DNA of 64,000 nt from Limnobacter sp. CACIAM 66H1 (GTDB lineage: Bacteria > Pseudomonadota > Gammaproteobacteria > Burkholderiales > Burkholderiaceae_B). Positions 51,138 through 61,846 of the stretch are shown piece after piece. The position numbers and the translations under genes were made by a program. How positions within the stretch are numbered: position 1 is the stretch's first letter; the number at the start of each line of letters is the position of its first letter. The stretch covers positions 1 to 64,000 of the forward strand of contig NZ_LUJK01000003.1 in NCBI RefSeq assembly GCF_001601825.1. The letters run 5' to 3'. The notes beneath the pieces are model-generated. The model was given only the letters and a program-made list of their open reading frames with translations, did not search any database and was not told where the DNA came from.

Positions 51138-53546
51138 TTACTTTTTGTTGAACTTGTCAGCCAATTTCTGCCAAGTGTCAATCACGGTATCGGGGTTCAA
51201 GGAAATCGATTCAATTCCCTCGCCCGCCAGCCACAACGCAAAATCCGGATGATCGGAAGGTCCTTGCCCGCAAATACCCACGTATTTGCCTTTGGATTTG
51301 CAAGCCTCGATGGCCTTGCTCAACAGGGCGCGCACGGCAGGGTCTCGTTCGTCGAAATCAGCAGCCAAAATATCCAGCCCTGAATCCCGGTCCAGGCCCA
51401 GGGTAAGCTGGGTCAGGTCGTTGGAACCCACCGAGAAACCATCGAAATATTCGAGGAACTGGTCGGCCAGCACTGCATTGGAAGGTACTTCGCACATCAT
51501 GACCACTTTCAACCCGTTATCGCCGCGCTTCAAACCGTTTCGTGCCAACAGGTCAACCACCCGTGCGGCCTGATTCAAGGTACGAACAAATGGAATCATG
51601 ATTTGCACATTGTCCAGGCCCATTTGCTCACGAACTCGCTTGAGGGCCAAACATTCCATTTCGAAACACTCTGCGAATTCCTCAGAGATGTATCTGGCTG
51701 CGCCGCGGAAGCCGAGCATCGGGTTTTCTTCTTCAGGTTCGTAGCGACTGCCGCCGATCAGCTTGCGGTATTCATTGGACTTGAAATCGGACATGCGAAC
51801 AATAACCGGCTTTGGGTAGAACGCAGCGGCGATTGTGGCCACGCCCTCCGCCAATTTATCCACAAAAAATGCAACCGGGCTGGCATGGCCACGCGCCACA
51901 CTTTCCACGGCTTTCTTCAAGTCGGCATCCACGTTCGGATAATCAAGAATTGCTTTCGGGTGAATGCCGATGGCGTTGTTAATAATAAATTCCAAGCGTG
52001 CCAAACCAACGCCCTTGTTGGGCAATTGGCAAAACTCAAAGGCCAACTGAGGGTTGCCCACGTTCATCATGATCTTCACAGGAATTTCAGGCAATGCGCC
52101 GCGCTTGACTTCACTGACTTCGGTTTCCAGAAGACCTTCGTAAATATAGCCGGTGTCACCTTCGGAGCAGCTAACCGTCACCAGCATGCCTTCCGTGAGT
52201 TTCTCGGTGGCATCGCCACAACCTACAACCGCGGGAATACCAAGTTCACGGGCGATAATTGCGGCGTGGCAGGTGCGGCCACCTCGGTTGGTCACAATGG
52301 CTGCCGCGCGCTTCATGACTGGTTCCCAGTTGGGGTCGGTCATGTCGGTCACCAAAATGTCGCCGGCCTGTACACGGTCCATTTCCGAAGAATCATTGAT
52401 CACCCGCACTGAGCCCGCGCCAATCTTCTGACCGATGGCGCGGCCAGAGCTCAGAATCGCAGAGTTGCCTTTGAGTTTGTAGCGCAGCTGCACATCATTG
52501 TCTTTTTGGGAATTTACGGTTTCAGGACGAGCTTGCAAAATATAGAGCTTGCCATCGATCCCGTCTTTGCCCCACTCAATATCCATTGGACGGCCATAAT
52601 GCTTCTCGATGATCATGGCGTACTTGGCCAGTTCGATGACGTCATCGTCATTCAGCGAATAACGGTTACGCTGTTCGGCAGGCACGTCCACGGTGCGAAC
52701 ACTCTTGCCGCTTTCCTTCAACGCATCAAATTCCATCTTGATCAATTTAGATCCAATTTGACGGCGAATGATGGGGTATTTTCCCGCAGCCAATGTGGGC
52801 TTGAATACGTAGAACTCATCGGGGTTCACTGCGCCTTGCACCACGGTTTCACCCAATCCGTAGCTGGAAGTGATGAACACCACTTGATCAAATCCGCTTT
52901 CAGTGTCCATGGTAAACATGACACCAGAGGCAGCTTTGTCAGAGCGAACCATGCGCTGCACACCTGCACTCAAAGCCACGTCCGCGTGCGCAAATCCTTT
53001 GTGTACGCGGTAAGAAATGGCGCGATCGTTGTACAACGAAGCGAACACTTCCTTGATTTTTTCCAGAACATCATCGATGCCCGTCACGTTCAGGAAAGAT
53101 TCTTGCTGACCGGCAAAAGAAGCATCCGGCAAATCTTCAGCGGTGGCGGAGGAGCGAACAGCCACCGAAATGTCACCGCCGCTTTGAGCCATCATCGTGG
53201 CGTAGGCGCTGCGAATTTCCTGTTCGAGATCCGCTGGCAAGGGAGCCTCGACAACCCATTGGCGAATCTCGGCACCTGCTTGGGTCAGTGCGCGAACATC
53301 GTCTACGTTCAGGGCGTCCAGCTTGGCGTTGATACGCTCAACCAGATTGTTGGCTTTCAGGAATTCGCGGAAGGCATGGGCTGTGGTGGCAAAGCCGCCA
53401 GGCACTCGCACGCCAGTTTCGGCCAATTGGGAGATCATTTCTCCCAAAGACGAGTTTTTACCGCCGACAGTTTCTACATCTTCCATTCGAAGCTTTTCGA
53501 ATGGCGCAACAAGAGCTGTTGGGCTAACTCCTTGATTTGTTGACAT
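51138..53546 (-). CDS. ppsA: Phosphoenolpyruvate synthase
   Basis: [37 protein letters not shown]-terminal [17 protein letters not shown]. Confidence 0.97.
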   Translation of the reverse strand: MSTNQGVSPTALVAPFEKLRMEDVETVGGKNSSLGEMISQLAETGVRVPGGFATTAHAFREFLKANNLVERINAKLDALNVDDVRALTQAGAEIRQWVVEAPLPADLEQEIRSAYATMMAQSGGDISVAVRSSATAEDLPDASFAGQQESFLNVTGIDDVLEKIKEVFASLYNDRAISYRVHKGFAHADVALSAGVQRMVRSDKAASGVMFTMDTESGFDQVVFITSSYGLGETVVQGAVNPDEFYVFKPTLAAGKYPIIRRQIGSKLIKMEFDALKESGKSVRTVDVPAEQRNRYSLNDDDVIELAKYAMIIEKHYGRPMDIEWGKDGIDGKLYILQARPETVNSQKDNDVQLRYKLKGNSAILSSGRAIGQKIGAGSVRVINDSSEMDRVQAGDILVTDMTDPNWEPVMKRAAAIVTNRGGRTCHAAIIARELGIPAVVGCGDATEKLTEGMLVTVSCSEGDTGYIYEGLLETEVSEVKRGALPEIPVKIMMNVGNPQLAFEFCQLPNKGVGLARLEFIINNAIGIHPKAILDYPNVDADLKKAVESVARGHASPVAFFVDKLAEGVATIAAAFYPKPVIVRMSDFKSNEYRKLIGGSRYEPEEENPMLGFRGAARYISEEFAECFEMECLALKRVREQMGLDNVQIMIPFVRTLNQAARVVDLLARNGLKRGDNGLKVVMMCEVPSNAVLADQFLEYFDGFSVGSNDLTQLTLGLDRDSGLDILAADFDERDPAVRALLSKAIEACKSKGKYVGICGQGPSDHPDFALWLAGEGIESISLNPDTVIDTWQKLADKFNKK

Positions 53547-53682
53547 TGATTCACCTTATAGTTCAAAAGAAATAGTGAATGCGGCGATTTGGGAGCACGC
53601 GCATCGACTATTTCCCCTGATTTCTTTTTATGATTGTAACTGTAACCCGATCTTTTGCCACCGATACACACAGGATTGATTC

Positions 53683-54519
53683 ATGTCAGAAAATGTAAGC
53701 CAGGAGCGCACCGTGGTTTTTGTGTCAGACGGCACTGGCATTACGGCGGAAACCCTCGGCCACTCGGTGTTGTCCCAATTTGAAGGCATACGTTTCAAGC
53801 AAATTCGCATTCCCTTTATTGATTCAGAAGTGAAGGCAATTTCAGCCCGACAAAAGATCAATGACATTGCGAAATACGATGGCCAAAAACCCATCGTGTT
53901 CAGCACCCTGGTGAACACGGTCATCAACGACGTCGTGAAACAGGCTGATGGTGTGTTCATGGATTTGTTCCTCACCTTTGTGGAACCCTTGGAAAAAGAA
54001 CTGGACATCAAAAGCACACATCGCATTGGCCGTTCGCACACCATTGCTGACAACGAGCAGTACAAAAACCGCATTGAAGCGATTAACTACACACTGGCGC
54101 ATGACGATGGTCAAACTCACAAGGACCTACAGGCAGCCGATGTCATTTTGGTGGGTGTTTCCCGGTCTGGTAAAACACCAACCAGCCTTTATCTGGCAAT
54201 GCAATATGGCATCAAGGCCGCCAATTACCCATTGATTCCAGAGGACTTTGAGCGTGGAGAGTTGCCAGCGGCCCTACCCCCGTTCAAGGACAAGATTTTT
54301 GGACTTTCAATATCACCAGAACGCTTGAGCGAGATACGCAACGAGCGACGTCCGGGCAGCAAGTATGCGTCGCTTGAAAATTGCAGGCAAGAAATCCGGG
54401 CAGCCGAGTTCATGATGCGCCGAGAGGGAATCAGCTGGCTTAGCTCGACCAGCAAATCCATTGAAGAAATCTCGACCACGATTCTGCAACAATTGAATTT
54501 GGGCTCCCCAATTTACTGA
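53683..54519 (+). CDS. ppsR: PEP synthase regulatory protein (bifunctional kinase/pyrophosphorylase, DUF299)
   Basis: [44 protein letters not shown]; divergent from ppsA. Confidence 0.95.
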   Translation: MSENVSQERTVVFVSDGTGITAETLGHSVLSQFEGIRFKQIRIPFIDSEVKAISARQKINDIAKYDGQKPIVFSTLVNTVINDVVKQADGVFMDLFLTFVEPLEKELDIKSTHRIGRSHTIADNEQYKNRIEAINYTLAHDDGQTHKDLQAADVILVGVSRSGKTPTSLYLAMQYGIKAANYPLIPEDFERGELPAALPPFKDKIFGLSISPERLSEIRNERRPGSKYASLENCRQEIRAAEFMMRREGISWLSSTSKSIEEISTTILQQLNLGSPIY

Positions 54520-54542
54520 GTTTGCGCCTTCATCAATCTGGT

Positions 54543-56222
54543 TCAAAATAAACTTTGCTGTATATCGGTCTCGATCATTGACTCGTCGGATCGTTTCTTC
54601 TGGCTGCGCCGTTTAGGGGTGACACTGCCATTGCGGTTGGGGTTTCTGGAGCCGTGTTTTTCATAAACACGCTGTGATTCCTCCACAAAACCTTTGCGGT
54701 GCCTGAATTCGGTAATTTTGGACCGCGCTTTCGAAATGGCTGAGTCGGGATCCACTACAGGCCACGGGTAGTCCACCCCAATCACGCATCCGCACTCTTG
54801 CTGAATGAGTTGTGGCGTATTCCAGGGCTCCCCTATCCATGGATCGGGGATGTTTTTCAGCTCTGGTATCCAGCGCCTGATGAACACTCCTTTGGGATCA
54901 TGATCTTTGGCTTGTTTCACCGGGTTGTAAATGCGCAAGGTGTTAATACCTGTGACGCCCGACTGCATTTGAAATTGCGGGTAGTGAATGCCAGGCTCGT
55001 AGTCGAGAAATTCACGCGCCAACATGGGCGCCGTGTGTCGCCAATCCAGCCAGAGTTGGTAAGACGCAAATGCCACAAGCATGGCACGCATGCGGAAGTT
55101 AACCCAACCCGTGGCGCGCAACATTCGCATGCAGGCATCCACCATGGGAAAACCGGTACGCCCTTCTATCCAGGCCAGTGCTTTTTGATTTTCTTCCGGG
55201 CCAAGCTCGGCGAAATTGCGCATGGCATTCAAACCACGATGGGCTGATCGAAATTCAAGCTCGGGTTCGCTTTCCAGTTTTTGAATGAAGTGGCAATGCC
55301 AATGCAAACGGCTCTCGAACGATTTCAGGGATTGCTTCCACTGTGTTTGTGCTTTGGGTGACAATCCGCTTTCTGCCAGTTGCTGACGGGCCAAGCCCAA
55401 TGCCTCCAGCACTTCCCGAATGGAAATGACACCAAAAGCAAGGTAAGGCGACAGGCGTGAGCAGGCTGACTCAGCGCTCAAGGGGCTGGACATCTCAAAA
55501 CGGTAGTTCATACCGCGCTCATTCAAAAACTCCTTCAAACAGGCCTGTGCCTGTTGGCGCCCACCACGTTGACGTAAAGCCTTGTCAGTTAAATGTTTCG
55601 GGTAAAAATGTACAAATTGTGCCCATTGCGGCCAAAGTGAACGGTTTAGCTGCACACAAGGCAATCCGTTGACTTCCAGCTTTTCTTGCAATTGTTGGGG
55701 AAAGTCAAACCAGGTGACTTGGGGTAATTCTGAAAAATCCGGTACCGGCAGCAGGGGTTTACGCATGGTGTCCAGCCACAACTTACCCCATTCATCGCGA
55801 TTTTTTAGCCTGCGTATCACTGCATTGTTTTGGAATTCAAACCAAGGTATCGACTCGCGTTCACACCAGACCCTCACTTCCTTGTCACGCTCATAGCTGG
55901 CCCAATTACCTGTTTCCTCATGGCTGTAAATGGTGATTCGCTCGTAGCACAAGGTCAGTGTTTGCAAGGCCACAGTGGCATTGGCTTTGGCCAGCAGCAA
56001 AGGCACGTGCTCTGGCATTTGCTCCGCCAATTCCTGTAGACACTCACGGGCAAACTCAAAATGTTGTGGGGCACTGTCGGGCTGCTTGATCAGTTTGGGT
56101 TCAAGGCAATACAAGGCGGCGACGCAACCCTGATTGTCCCTGGCGGATGCGATCGCCGCATGCCAGGGAGCATGGTCGCTCAGGCGTAGGTCTTTTTTCA
56201 GCCAAACAAGGTGCAAGTGCAT
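54543..56222 (-). CDS. Cryptochrome/photolyase family FAD-binding protein
   Basis: HLHLVWLKKDLRLSDHAPW; SHEETGNWASYERD; FAD-binding domain GRTGFPMVDACMRMLRATGWVNFRMRAMLVAFASYQLWLDWR. Confidence 0.92.
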   Translation of the reverse strand: MHLHLVWLKKDLRLSDHAPWHAAIASARDNQGCVAALYCLEPKLIKQPDSAPQHFEFARECLQELAEQMPEHVPLLLAKANATVALQTLTLCYERITIYSHEETGNWASYERDKEVRVWCERESIPWFEFQNNAVIRRLKNRDEWGKLWLDTMRKPLLPVPDFSELPQVTWFDFPQQLQEKLEVNGLPCVQLNRSLWPQWAQFVHFYPKHLTDKALRQRGGRQQAQACLKEFLNERGMNYRFEMSSPLSAESACSRLSPYLAFGVISIREVLEALGLARQQLAESGLSPKAQTQWKQSLKSFESRLHWHCHFIQKLESEPELEFRSAHRGLNAMRNFAELGPEENQKALAWIEGRTGFPMVDACMRMLRATGWVNFRMRAMLVAFASYQLWLDWRHTAPMLAREFLDYEPGIHYPQFQMQSGVTGINTLRIYNPVKQAKDHDPKGVFIRRWIPELKNIPDPWIGEPWNTPQLIQQECGCVIGVDYPWPVVDPDSAISKARSKITEFRHRKGFVEESQRVYEKHGSRNPNRNGSVTPKRRSQKKRSDESMIETDIQQSLF

Positions 56223-56269
56223 GCAGCGAAATCCAGATACCACTGTTTAAGTGTACAGTGTATTTGATT

Positions 56270-57070
56270 TTACCGCCTTTGCCTGAATTGTTCAAACAAA
56301 CACACTGCGCTGCTGCTGCCTACATTCAGGCTTTCAATGGTCTGGCTTTGTGGAATTCGAATGTGTTCGCTGGCGCGGTCCAGCCAGGCTTGACTAACGC
56401 CCTGCCCCTCGCTGCCGAATACCCACACACCCGCAGGCCTTAAATTGGCGTTGAACAGGTCAACGCTTTTGGGATGCAGGCTGGTCACGCGCACCGGTGT
56501 TTTTAGTGCGGCTGCTGAAAGTGCCTTCAGCAAGTCATCCTCAGCATACAGCTGCAAGCCGAACTGGGCACCCATGCCTGCTCGCAGCACCTTGTCACTC
56601 CATACCCACGCGCTGTGGTTGCTCAAAGCCACTTGGTGAACCCCTGCTGCTGCACAATTTCGCAACAAGGTGCCCACATTGCCTGGATCTTGAATGCCAT
56701 CCAGTAAGGCGATATCCCGATTTAAGTCAATGGCAGCGCTGGCGTCCACAGGCTTAAAAAAGATCATTGGCCCGGTGGGAGTGCTCAGTTTGCTAAGCTT
56801 TGAATAAAGTGCATCGCTAAGCACCAAACAGCGCACCTCTCCGTTGTTCAGCACATCGCTCAGGGCCGACATGGTTAACCATTCAGGCTTGTTCAACAAA
56901 CTTTGAGGAATCCAGACCGATTCGATGTGCACACCCGGCAGGTGCAGAAGTATTTCAGCGAGGTGTAATCCCTCGGCAGCGGCCAGGCCGCTGTTGCGTA
57001 GCGTGTGGTTTGAATTCAGCAATTTGATGGCTGTTTTTAGCCGCTCATTCTGTGCCGATTCAATGAGCAT
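56270..57070 (-). CDS. TrmH/SpoU family RNA 2'-O-methyltransferase
   Basis: IALLDGIQDPGNVGTLLRNCAAAGVHQVALS, WVFGSEGQGVSQAWLDRASEHIRIPQSQTIESLNVGSSSAVCLFE. Confidence 0.93.
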   Translation of the reverse strand: MLIESAQNERLKTAIKLLNSNHTLRNSGLAAAEGLHLAEILLHLPGVHIESVWIPQSLLNKPEWLTMSALSDVLNNGEVRCLVLSDALYSKLSKLSTPTGPMIFFKPVDASAAIDLNRDIALLDGIQDPGNVGTLLRNCAAAGVHQVALSNHSAWVWSDKVLRAGMGAQFGLQLYAEDDLLKALSAAALKTPVRVTSLHPKSVDLFNANLRPAGVWVFGSEGQGVSQAWLDRASEHIRIPQSQTIESLNVGSSSAVCLFEQFRQRR

Positions 57071-57099
57071 GAAGTTGCGTTCGTAACTCATGATTTTCC

Positions 57100-57756
57100 T
57101 TAGAACGACAAGTTCTGCTGCGTCCGCTCCAAGGCTTCTCTCACAGGACGGAACGATTTTCGGTGAACCTGGGTTGCTCCGTGTTTTGCCAGCAAAGCCA
57201 TGTGGCGTGCGGTGGGGTAGCCCATGTGCACATCCAGTTCATACTGTGGGTATTGCAACGCATGGGTTTTACACCATTCGTCGCGAGCTACTTTGGCCAG
57301 AATTGAAGCGGCTGAAATGGCAGGAACTTTGGTATCCCCTTTTACTACAGCCACCGCTCGGTAGGACCATTTTGGTAATTTGTTGCCGTCCACCGCAATC
57401 AAACACTGCTCTGGCCTCAGGGCGGCTTGCTGAACTACCAAATCAACCGCTCGCCACATGGCCAACAAACTGGCTTGAAGTATATTCAACTGATCAATTT
57501 CCTCTACAGAGGCCTGAGCCACAGCGCATGCCCTGGCATGCGCGTGAATTGCGCTCGCAAGCGCGTCTCGCTTCTTGGCGGTGAGTGTTTTTGAACAGGC
57601 CAACCCTTCGATGGTATTGGGCTGCTCCAGTAATGCTGCACCGGCAACTACTGGTCCACACAATGGGCCGCGACCCGCTTCATCTACACCAATGACCAGC
57701 AAACCATGTTGTGAAGCATAGGCCTGTATTTCAAGCCAATCCTGAAATTCAACCAT
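57100..57756 (-). CDS. rnhB: Ribonuclease HII
   Basis: LVIGVDEAGRGPLCGPVVAGAALL, AISAASILAKVARDEWC, DVHMGYPTARHMALLAKHGAT. Confidence 0.96.
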   Translation of the reverse strand: MVEFQDWLEIQAYASQHGLLVIGVDEAGRGPLCGPVVAGAALLEQPNTIEGLACSKTLTAKKRDALASAIHAHARACAVAQASVEEIDQLNILQASLLAMWRAVDLVVQQAALRPEQCLIAVDGNKLPKWSYRAVAVVKGDTKVPAISAASILAKVARDEWCKTHALQYPQYELDVHMGYPTARHMALLAKHGATQVHRKSFRPVREALERTQQNLSF

Positions 57757-58918
57757 TCATCACCTGCTGAATAACACGGCTGGCAATTTCTCCAGAAGGT
57801 TTTAACAAACGTTGGTGTTGTTCTGCAAAGGCCGTCTGAAGCCGATCACGATTGGCGTCATTGTCGAGTTGGAACAATGCTTCATTGGCCAGCGCAGTGG
57901 GCGTCGCACGATCCTGCAGTAGTTCAGGCACCGCAAATTCATTCACCAAAATGTTGGGCAATCCGACATAAGGCTGATAACCCTTGCCTTTCATCATTTG
58001 GTAGCTTAGCCAGGGCATTTTGTAGGCAATGACCATGGGTTTGCGGTACATCATCGCTTCGAGCGTGGCGGTGCCGCTGGCCAACATCACTGCATCGGCT
58101 GCGGCCATGCATTCATGAGACTTGCCTTCGATCAATGTCCAGCGATCCAGTAGCTGTACAGGGATCATGGTTCTGAACATGTCGAGCAATTTACTGGCCG
58201 GTGGCATGGGTGTTACAAAACGCAAGTCTGGCTTTTGTTTGAGTAATTCAATGCAGGCTTGAACAAATGCGGGGCCAATGTGTTTGACTTCGGCACCACG
58301 GCTACCGGGCAACACAGCCAGTAATTGCCCCTCGCGTTGCAAACCCAGGCCAGCGCGATACGCAATCGGGTCGATTGTTTCGGGTACCAGTGCAGCCATG
58401 GGGTGGCCAATATAGGTGGCTGAAATTCCCTCCTTGGCTAAAATTTCAGGCTCAAATGGGAAAATGCACAACACATGGCTGCAGGCAGCTTTTATCTTGT
58501 GAATTCGCTCCATGCGCCACGCCCAAATAGATGGGCACACCACATGGACCGTGGGCACACCGGTCTCCCGCAAGGCCAATTCTAGGTTTAAATTGAAATC
58601 GGGAGCGTCTACACCCACAAATACCTTAGGGCGATTGGCCGTTGACCAATGCTGAATGAGATTTCTGCGCATTTTCAGTAAACGCGGCAAATGGCGCAAC
58701 ACCTCGACATAGCCCCGCACCGACAACTCCTCGGAACCGTGCAAGGGTTTCACACCCAAATCACGAAGCTTGGGGCCTGCAATACCTTCCATTGACAGCG
58801 TTTGGGTTTGGATCAAATGCTCAATGGCCAAGGCGCCTATCCAGTCTCCTGAGGCCTCGCCCACGGCAATCGCCAGGTCCACAGGCTGAGTGCTGTAAGG
58901 TGTACGGGTGTACGCCAT
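57749..58918 (-). CDS. lpxB: Lipid-A-disaccharide synthase
   Basis: LAIAVGEASGDWIGALAIEHL, VGVDAPDFNLNLE, CPSIWAWRMERIHKIK, LPGSRGAEVKHI. Confidence 0.97.
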   Translation of the reverse strand: MAYTRTPYSTQPVDLAIAVGEASGDWIGALAIEHLIQTQTLSMEGIAGPKLRDLGVKPLHGSEELSVRGYVEVLRHLPRLLKMRRNLIQHWSTANRPKVFVGVDAPDFNLNLELALRETGVPTVHVVCPSIWAWRMERIHKIKAACSHVLCIFPFEPEILAKEGISATYIGHPMAALVPETIDPIAYRAGLGLQREGQLLAVLPGSRGAEVKHIGPAFVQACIELLKQKPDLRFVTPMPPASKLLDMFRTMIPVQLLDRWTLIEGKSHECMAAADAVMLASGTATLEAMMYRKPMVIAYKMPWLSYQMMKGKGYQPYVGLPNILVNEFAVPELLQDRATPTALANEALFQLDNDANRDRLQTAFAEQHQRLLKPSGEIASRVIQQVMNG

Positions 58919-58921
58919 GGC

Positions 58922-59710
58922 TTAACGAATGATGCCGCGAGTGGCTTCGTCAAGAAATGCTTTCATTTGAACAAGGTGTGGCTTTGCGTCGTCGGGTGCG
59001 GCAGTGGCCAGGGAATCAATGGCTTCTTTTGCCTCCGCGATGCTTAGCCCCTGACGATAAATCGCCTTGTAGGCACGTTTGATATTCAAAATCGCGTCCG
59101 GTGAAAAGCCTCTTCGTTTCAACCCTTCCGAATTGATTCCAGCGGGCGCAGCCGGGTAACCAGCGGCCATCACGAAGGGAGGAACGTCTTGCATCAGCTT
59201 GGTTTGAAATGCTGTCATGGCATGGTCGCCCACGCGAATGAATTGGTGTACGCCACTCATGCCACCGAGAATAACCCAGTCACCAATAATGACGTGGCCT
59301 GCCAGTTGTACGCTGTTGGCGATGATGGTGTTGCTTCCAATGTGGCAGTCGTGCGCAATGTGCACATACGCCATAATCCAGTTGTCGTTGGTCATGGTGG
59401 TTTTGCCACCATCCTGCACGGTGCCCGTATTAAAAGTGCAGTATTCCCGAACCGTATTTCGGTCGCCAATAATCAGTTCAGTGGGTTCCCCTTTGTATTT
59501 TTTGTCTTGTGGGTCTCCGCCAATGGTGGCCGAGCCATGAAATACATTGTCCTCACCAATGGTGGTGTGGCCACTGATAATCATGTGGGGCCCCACTTTG
59601 GTACGCGCACCGATTTTGACATGGGGGCCAATGACCGAAAACGGACCAACCTCCACTGTACTATCGAGCTCAGCCTTCGGATCAACTATTGCAGATGCAT
59701 GTATGGGCAT
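58922..59710 (-). CDS. lpxA: Acyl-ACP-UDP-GlcNAc O-acyltransferase
   Basis: Hexapeptide repeats; [60 protein letters not shown]. Confidence 0.97.
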   Translation of the reverse strand: MPIHASAIVDPKAELDSTVEVGPFSVIGPHVKIGARTKVGPHMIISGHTTIGEDNVFHGSATIGGDPQDKKYKGEPTELIIGDRNTVREYCTFNTGTVQDGGKTTMTNDNWIMAYVHIAHDCHIGSNTIIANSVQLAGHVIIGDWVILGGMSGVHQFIRVGDHAMTAFQTKLMQDVPPFVMAAGYPAAPAGINSEGLKRRGFSPDAILNIKRAYKAIYRQGLSIAEAKEAIDSLATAAPDDAKPHLVQMKAFLDEATRGIIR

Positions 59711-59723
59711 TTAAACGTGTTCC

Positions 59724-60188
59724 TTACACTTCGCGGGCCGTGCACATCAAGTCAGCAAGCGCGACCACATTGCCATCCACCAGCGCTTTCGCGGCGTACT
59801 TCCAGATACCACGCGAAACACGCTCCACCTGAACATCCAGCATCAACACATCACCAGGCACCACGGGGCGCTTGAAACGACAATTGTCGATACCCACGAA
59901 GTAATACACCAGGTTCTTGTCGGGCGCGGCTTCCATGGATTTAAACGACAGCAGCCCAGCGGCCTGCGCCAAGGCTTCCATGATCAACACGCCAGGCATG
60001 ACCGGATGAATCGGAAAGTGCCCTGGAAAGAATGGCTCGTTGTAGGTCACGTTTTTCTGGGCAAGAATTCGAACATTGGGTTCAAGCTCGAGCACTCGAT
60101 CCACGAGCACAAAAGGGTAACGGTGCGGCAAATTTTCCAAAATGCCTTTGATGTCCATAACTGGCGTATTCATAGCTTCTGAGTTCAC
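59724..60188 (-). CDS. fabZ: 3-hydroxyacyl-[ACP] dehydratase
   Basis: [53 protein letters not shown]. Confidence 0.97.
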   Translation of the reverse strand: MNSEAMNTPVMDIKGILENLPHRYPFVLVDRVLELEPNVRILAQKNVTYNEPFFPGHFPIHPVMPGVLIMEALAQAAGLLSFKSMEAAPDKNLVYYFVGIDNCRFKRPVVPGDVLMLDVQVERVSRGIWKYAAKALVDGNVVALADLMCTAREV

Positions 60189-60209
60189 ACTTTTAATTTG
60201 GGTTTATTG

Positions 60210-61295
60210 TTATTTCAGCTTATTCTTCAATTCACGCACTTCGCCGCGCAACTTGAGTAATTGTTTGAGAGTTACCGCAGTTTTCTCCCAATCCTTGTGC
60301 TCTTGCAAGGGGAATATCCCGGTGAAAGCACCCGGTTCCTTAATACTGCTCATGACCACCGACGCCCCGGACACATGGGTTCCATCCGGAATATTGAGGT
60401 GACCGAACACCATGGCGGCACCGCCCACCGTGCAACGCGCGCCAATACTAGTACTGCCTGCAATGCCGACGCAGCCGGCCATGGCGGAGTGCTCTCCCAC
60501 CGTCACATTGTGAGCGATCTGGATTTGATTATCCAGCTTCACGCCGAAACCGATTAGGGTGTCATCCAGAGCACCACGATCAATGGTGGTGTTGGCACCA
60601 ATTTCCACATGGTCTGCAATCAGCACCCGACCCACCTGCGGTATTTTGACCCAGGTCCCCTTTTCATTGGCAAAGCCAAAACCGTCTGCACCGATCACCA
60701 CGCCAGCATGCACGACACAATTCGATCCTATCTTGCATTCGTCGTACACCGTTGCATTGGGATAAATACGGGTGTTTGCACCCACTTCAACATGGCTGCC
60801 AAGAACAACACCCGCTTCAATCCGGCTACCCTCACCCACCCTGGTATTAGCGCCAATCACGCAATTGGCCGCAATCGTCGCACTGGATGCAATTGTGGCT
60901 GATGGATCTACAACCGCTCTCGGATGAATGCCTGGGGCAGGTTTGAACTCACTATTGGCTACCCACCACTGTTGTACCTTGGCATAGTACAAATACGGGT
61001 CATTGACCAGCCATGCCAATGTGGTGGGGACGGAACCGGTGCTGTCTTTGAGATATTGGCAAAGCGACTCAAACTGGGATTCCCGAACAAGAACCACAGC
61101 CGCTTTGCTTGAAAGCAATTGATCGCGAAATTTGGGGTTGGCCAGGAAGCCGAGGTGTGTCGCCCCTGCATTCTCCAGAGGCTGGATTCCTGCCAGGCGA
61201 ATGTCGTCTGGGAGCGCTGGTTCACCACCAAACGAAGCCAGACGACCGCCAAACTGATCAAGTAGCGCACTGAGCTTCGTTTCAATAAAATTCAT
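60210..61295 (-). CDS. lpxD: UDP-3-O-acylglucosamine N-acyltransferase
   Basis: Hexapeptide repeats; [50 protein letters not shown]. Confidence 0.97.
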   Translation of the reverse strand: MNFIETKLSALLDQFGGRLASFGGEPALPDDIRLAGIQPLENAGATHLGFLANPKFRDQLLSSKAAVVLVRESQFESLCQYLKDSTGSVPTTLAWLVNDPYLYYAKVQQWWVANSEFKPAPGIHPRAVVDPSATIASSATIAANCVIGANTRVGEGSRIEAGVVLGSHVEVGANTRIYPNATVYDECKIGSNCVVHAGVVIGADGFGFANEKGTWVKIPQVGRVLIADHVEIGANTTIDRGALDDTLIGFGVKLDNQIQIAHNVTVGEHSAMAGCVGIAGSTSIGARCTVGGAAMVFGHLNIPDGTHVSGASVVMSSIKEPGAFTGIFPLQEHKDWEKTAVTLKQLLKLRGEVRELKNKLK

Positions 61296-61304
61296 TGACG
61301 CAGT

Positions 61305-61826
61305 TTACTTCGCGTTATCCAAGCTGCTGAGAACTTGGTCTGTGATGTCGATACGCTTGTTGGCATAAACTGCTTCCTGGAAAATGATGTCGTAATTTTC
61401 CTTTTCGGCAATTTGACGAATTACGCGATTGGCGCGTTCGACCAACTCACCCACAACCTGATTCTTGCGTTGTGCCAGGTCCTCTTCAAACTCGCGGCGC
61501 TTGCGCTGAAAATCTCGATCCATTTCGGCCAGATCACGCTGACGACGTACCTTCTCTGCTTCCGGCAAAGTAATTGCATCTTTGTCCAGCTTGGTGGCCT
61601 CGGCTTTCACCTTGGTGGCCAGGTCTTCCAGTTCTTTCTGACGCTTGGAAAAATCACGTTCCAGTTTCTTTTGTGATTCAACAGCAAACTTGGAATCACG
61701 CAGAATGCGCTCTGTATTTACAAATCCAATCTTTGTTGCTGCCTGAGCGTGGGACATAGTCGGCAGTACAACCGCCAACGACAAAGCACTACCAATCAAC
61801 AATTTTTTCACACTATTCAAAACCAT
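61305..61826 (-). CDS. skp: OmpH/Skp family periplasmic chaperone
   Basis: Signal peptide; KIGFVNTERILRDSKFAVESQKKLERDFSKRQKELEDL; between bamA and lpxD. Confidence 0.93.
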   Translation of the reverse strand: MVLNSVKKLLIGSALSLAVVLPTMSHAQAATKIGFVNTERILRDSKFAVESQKKLERDFSKRQKELEDLATKVKAEATKLDKDAITLPEAEKVRRQRDLAEMDRDFQRKRREFEEDLAQRKNQVVGELVERANRVIRQIAEKENYDIIFQEAVYANKRIDITDQVLSSLDNAK

Positions 61827-61846
61827 TCTCCAATATTTGTTCGAAT

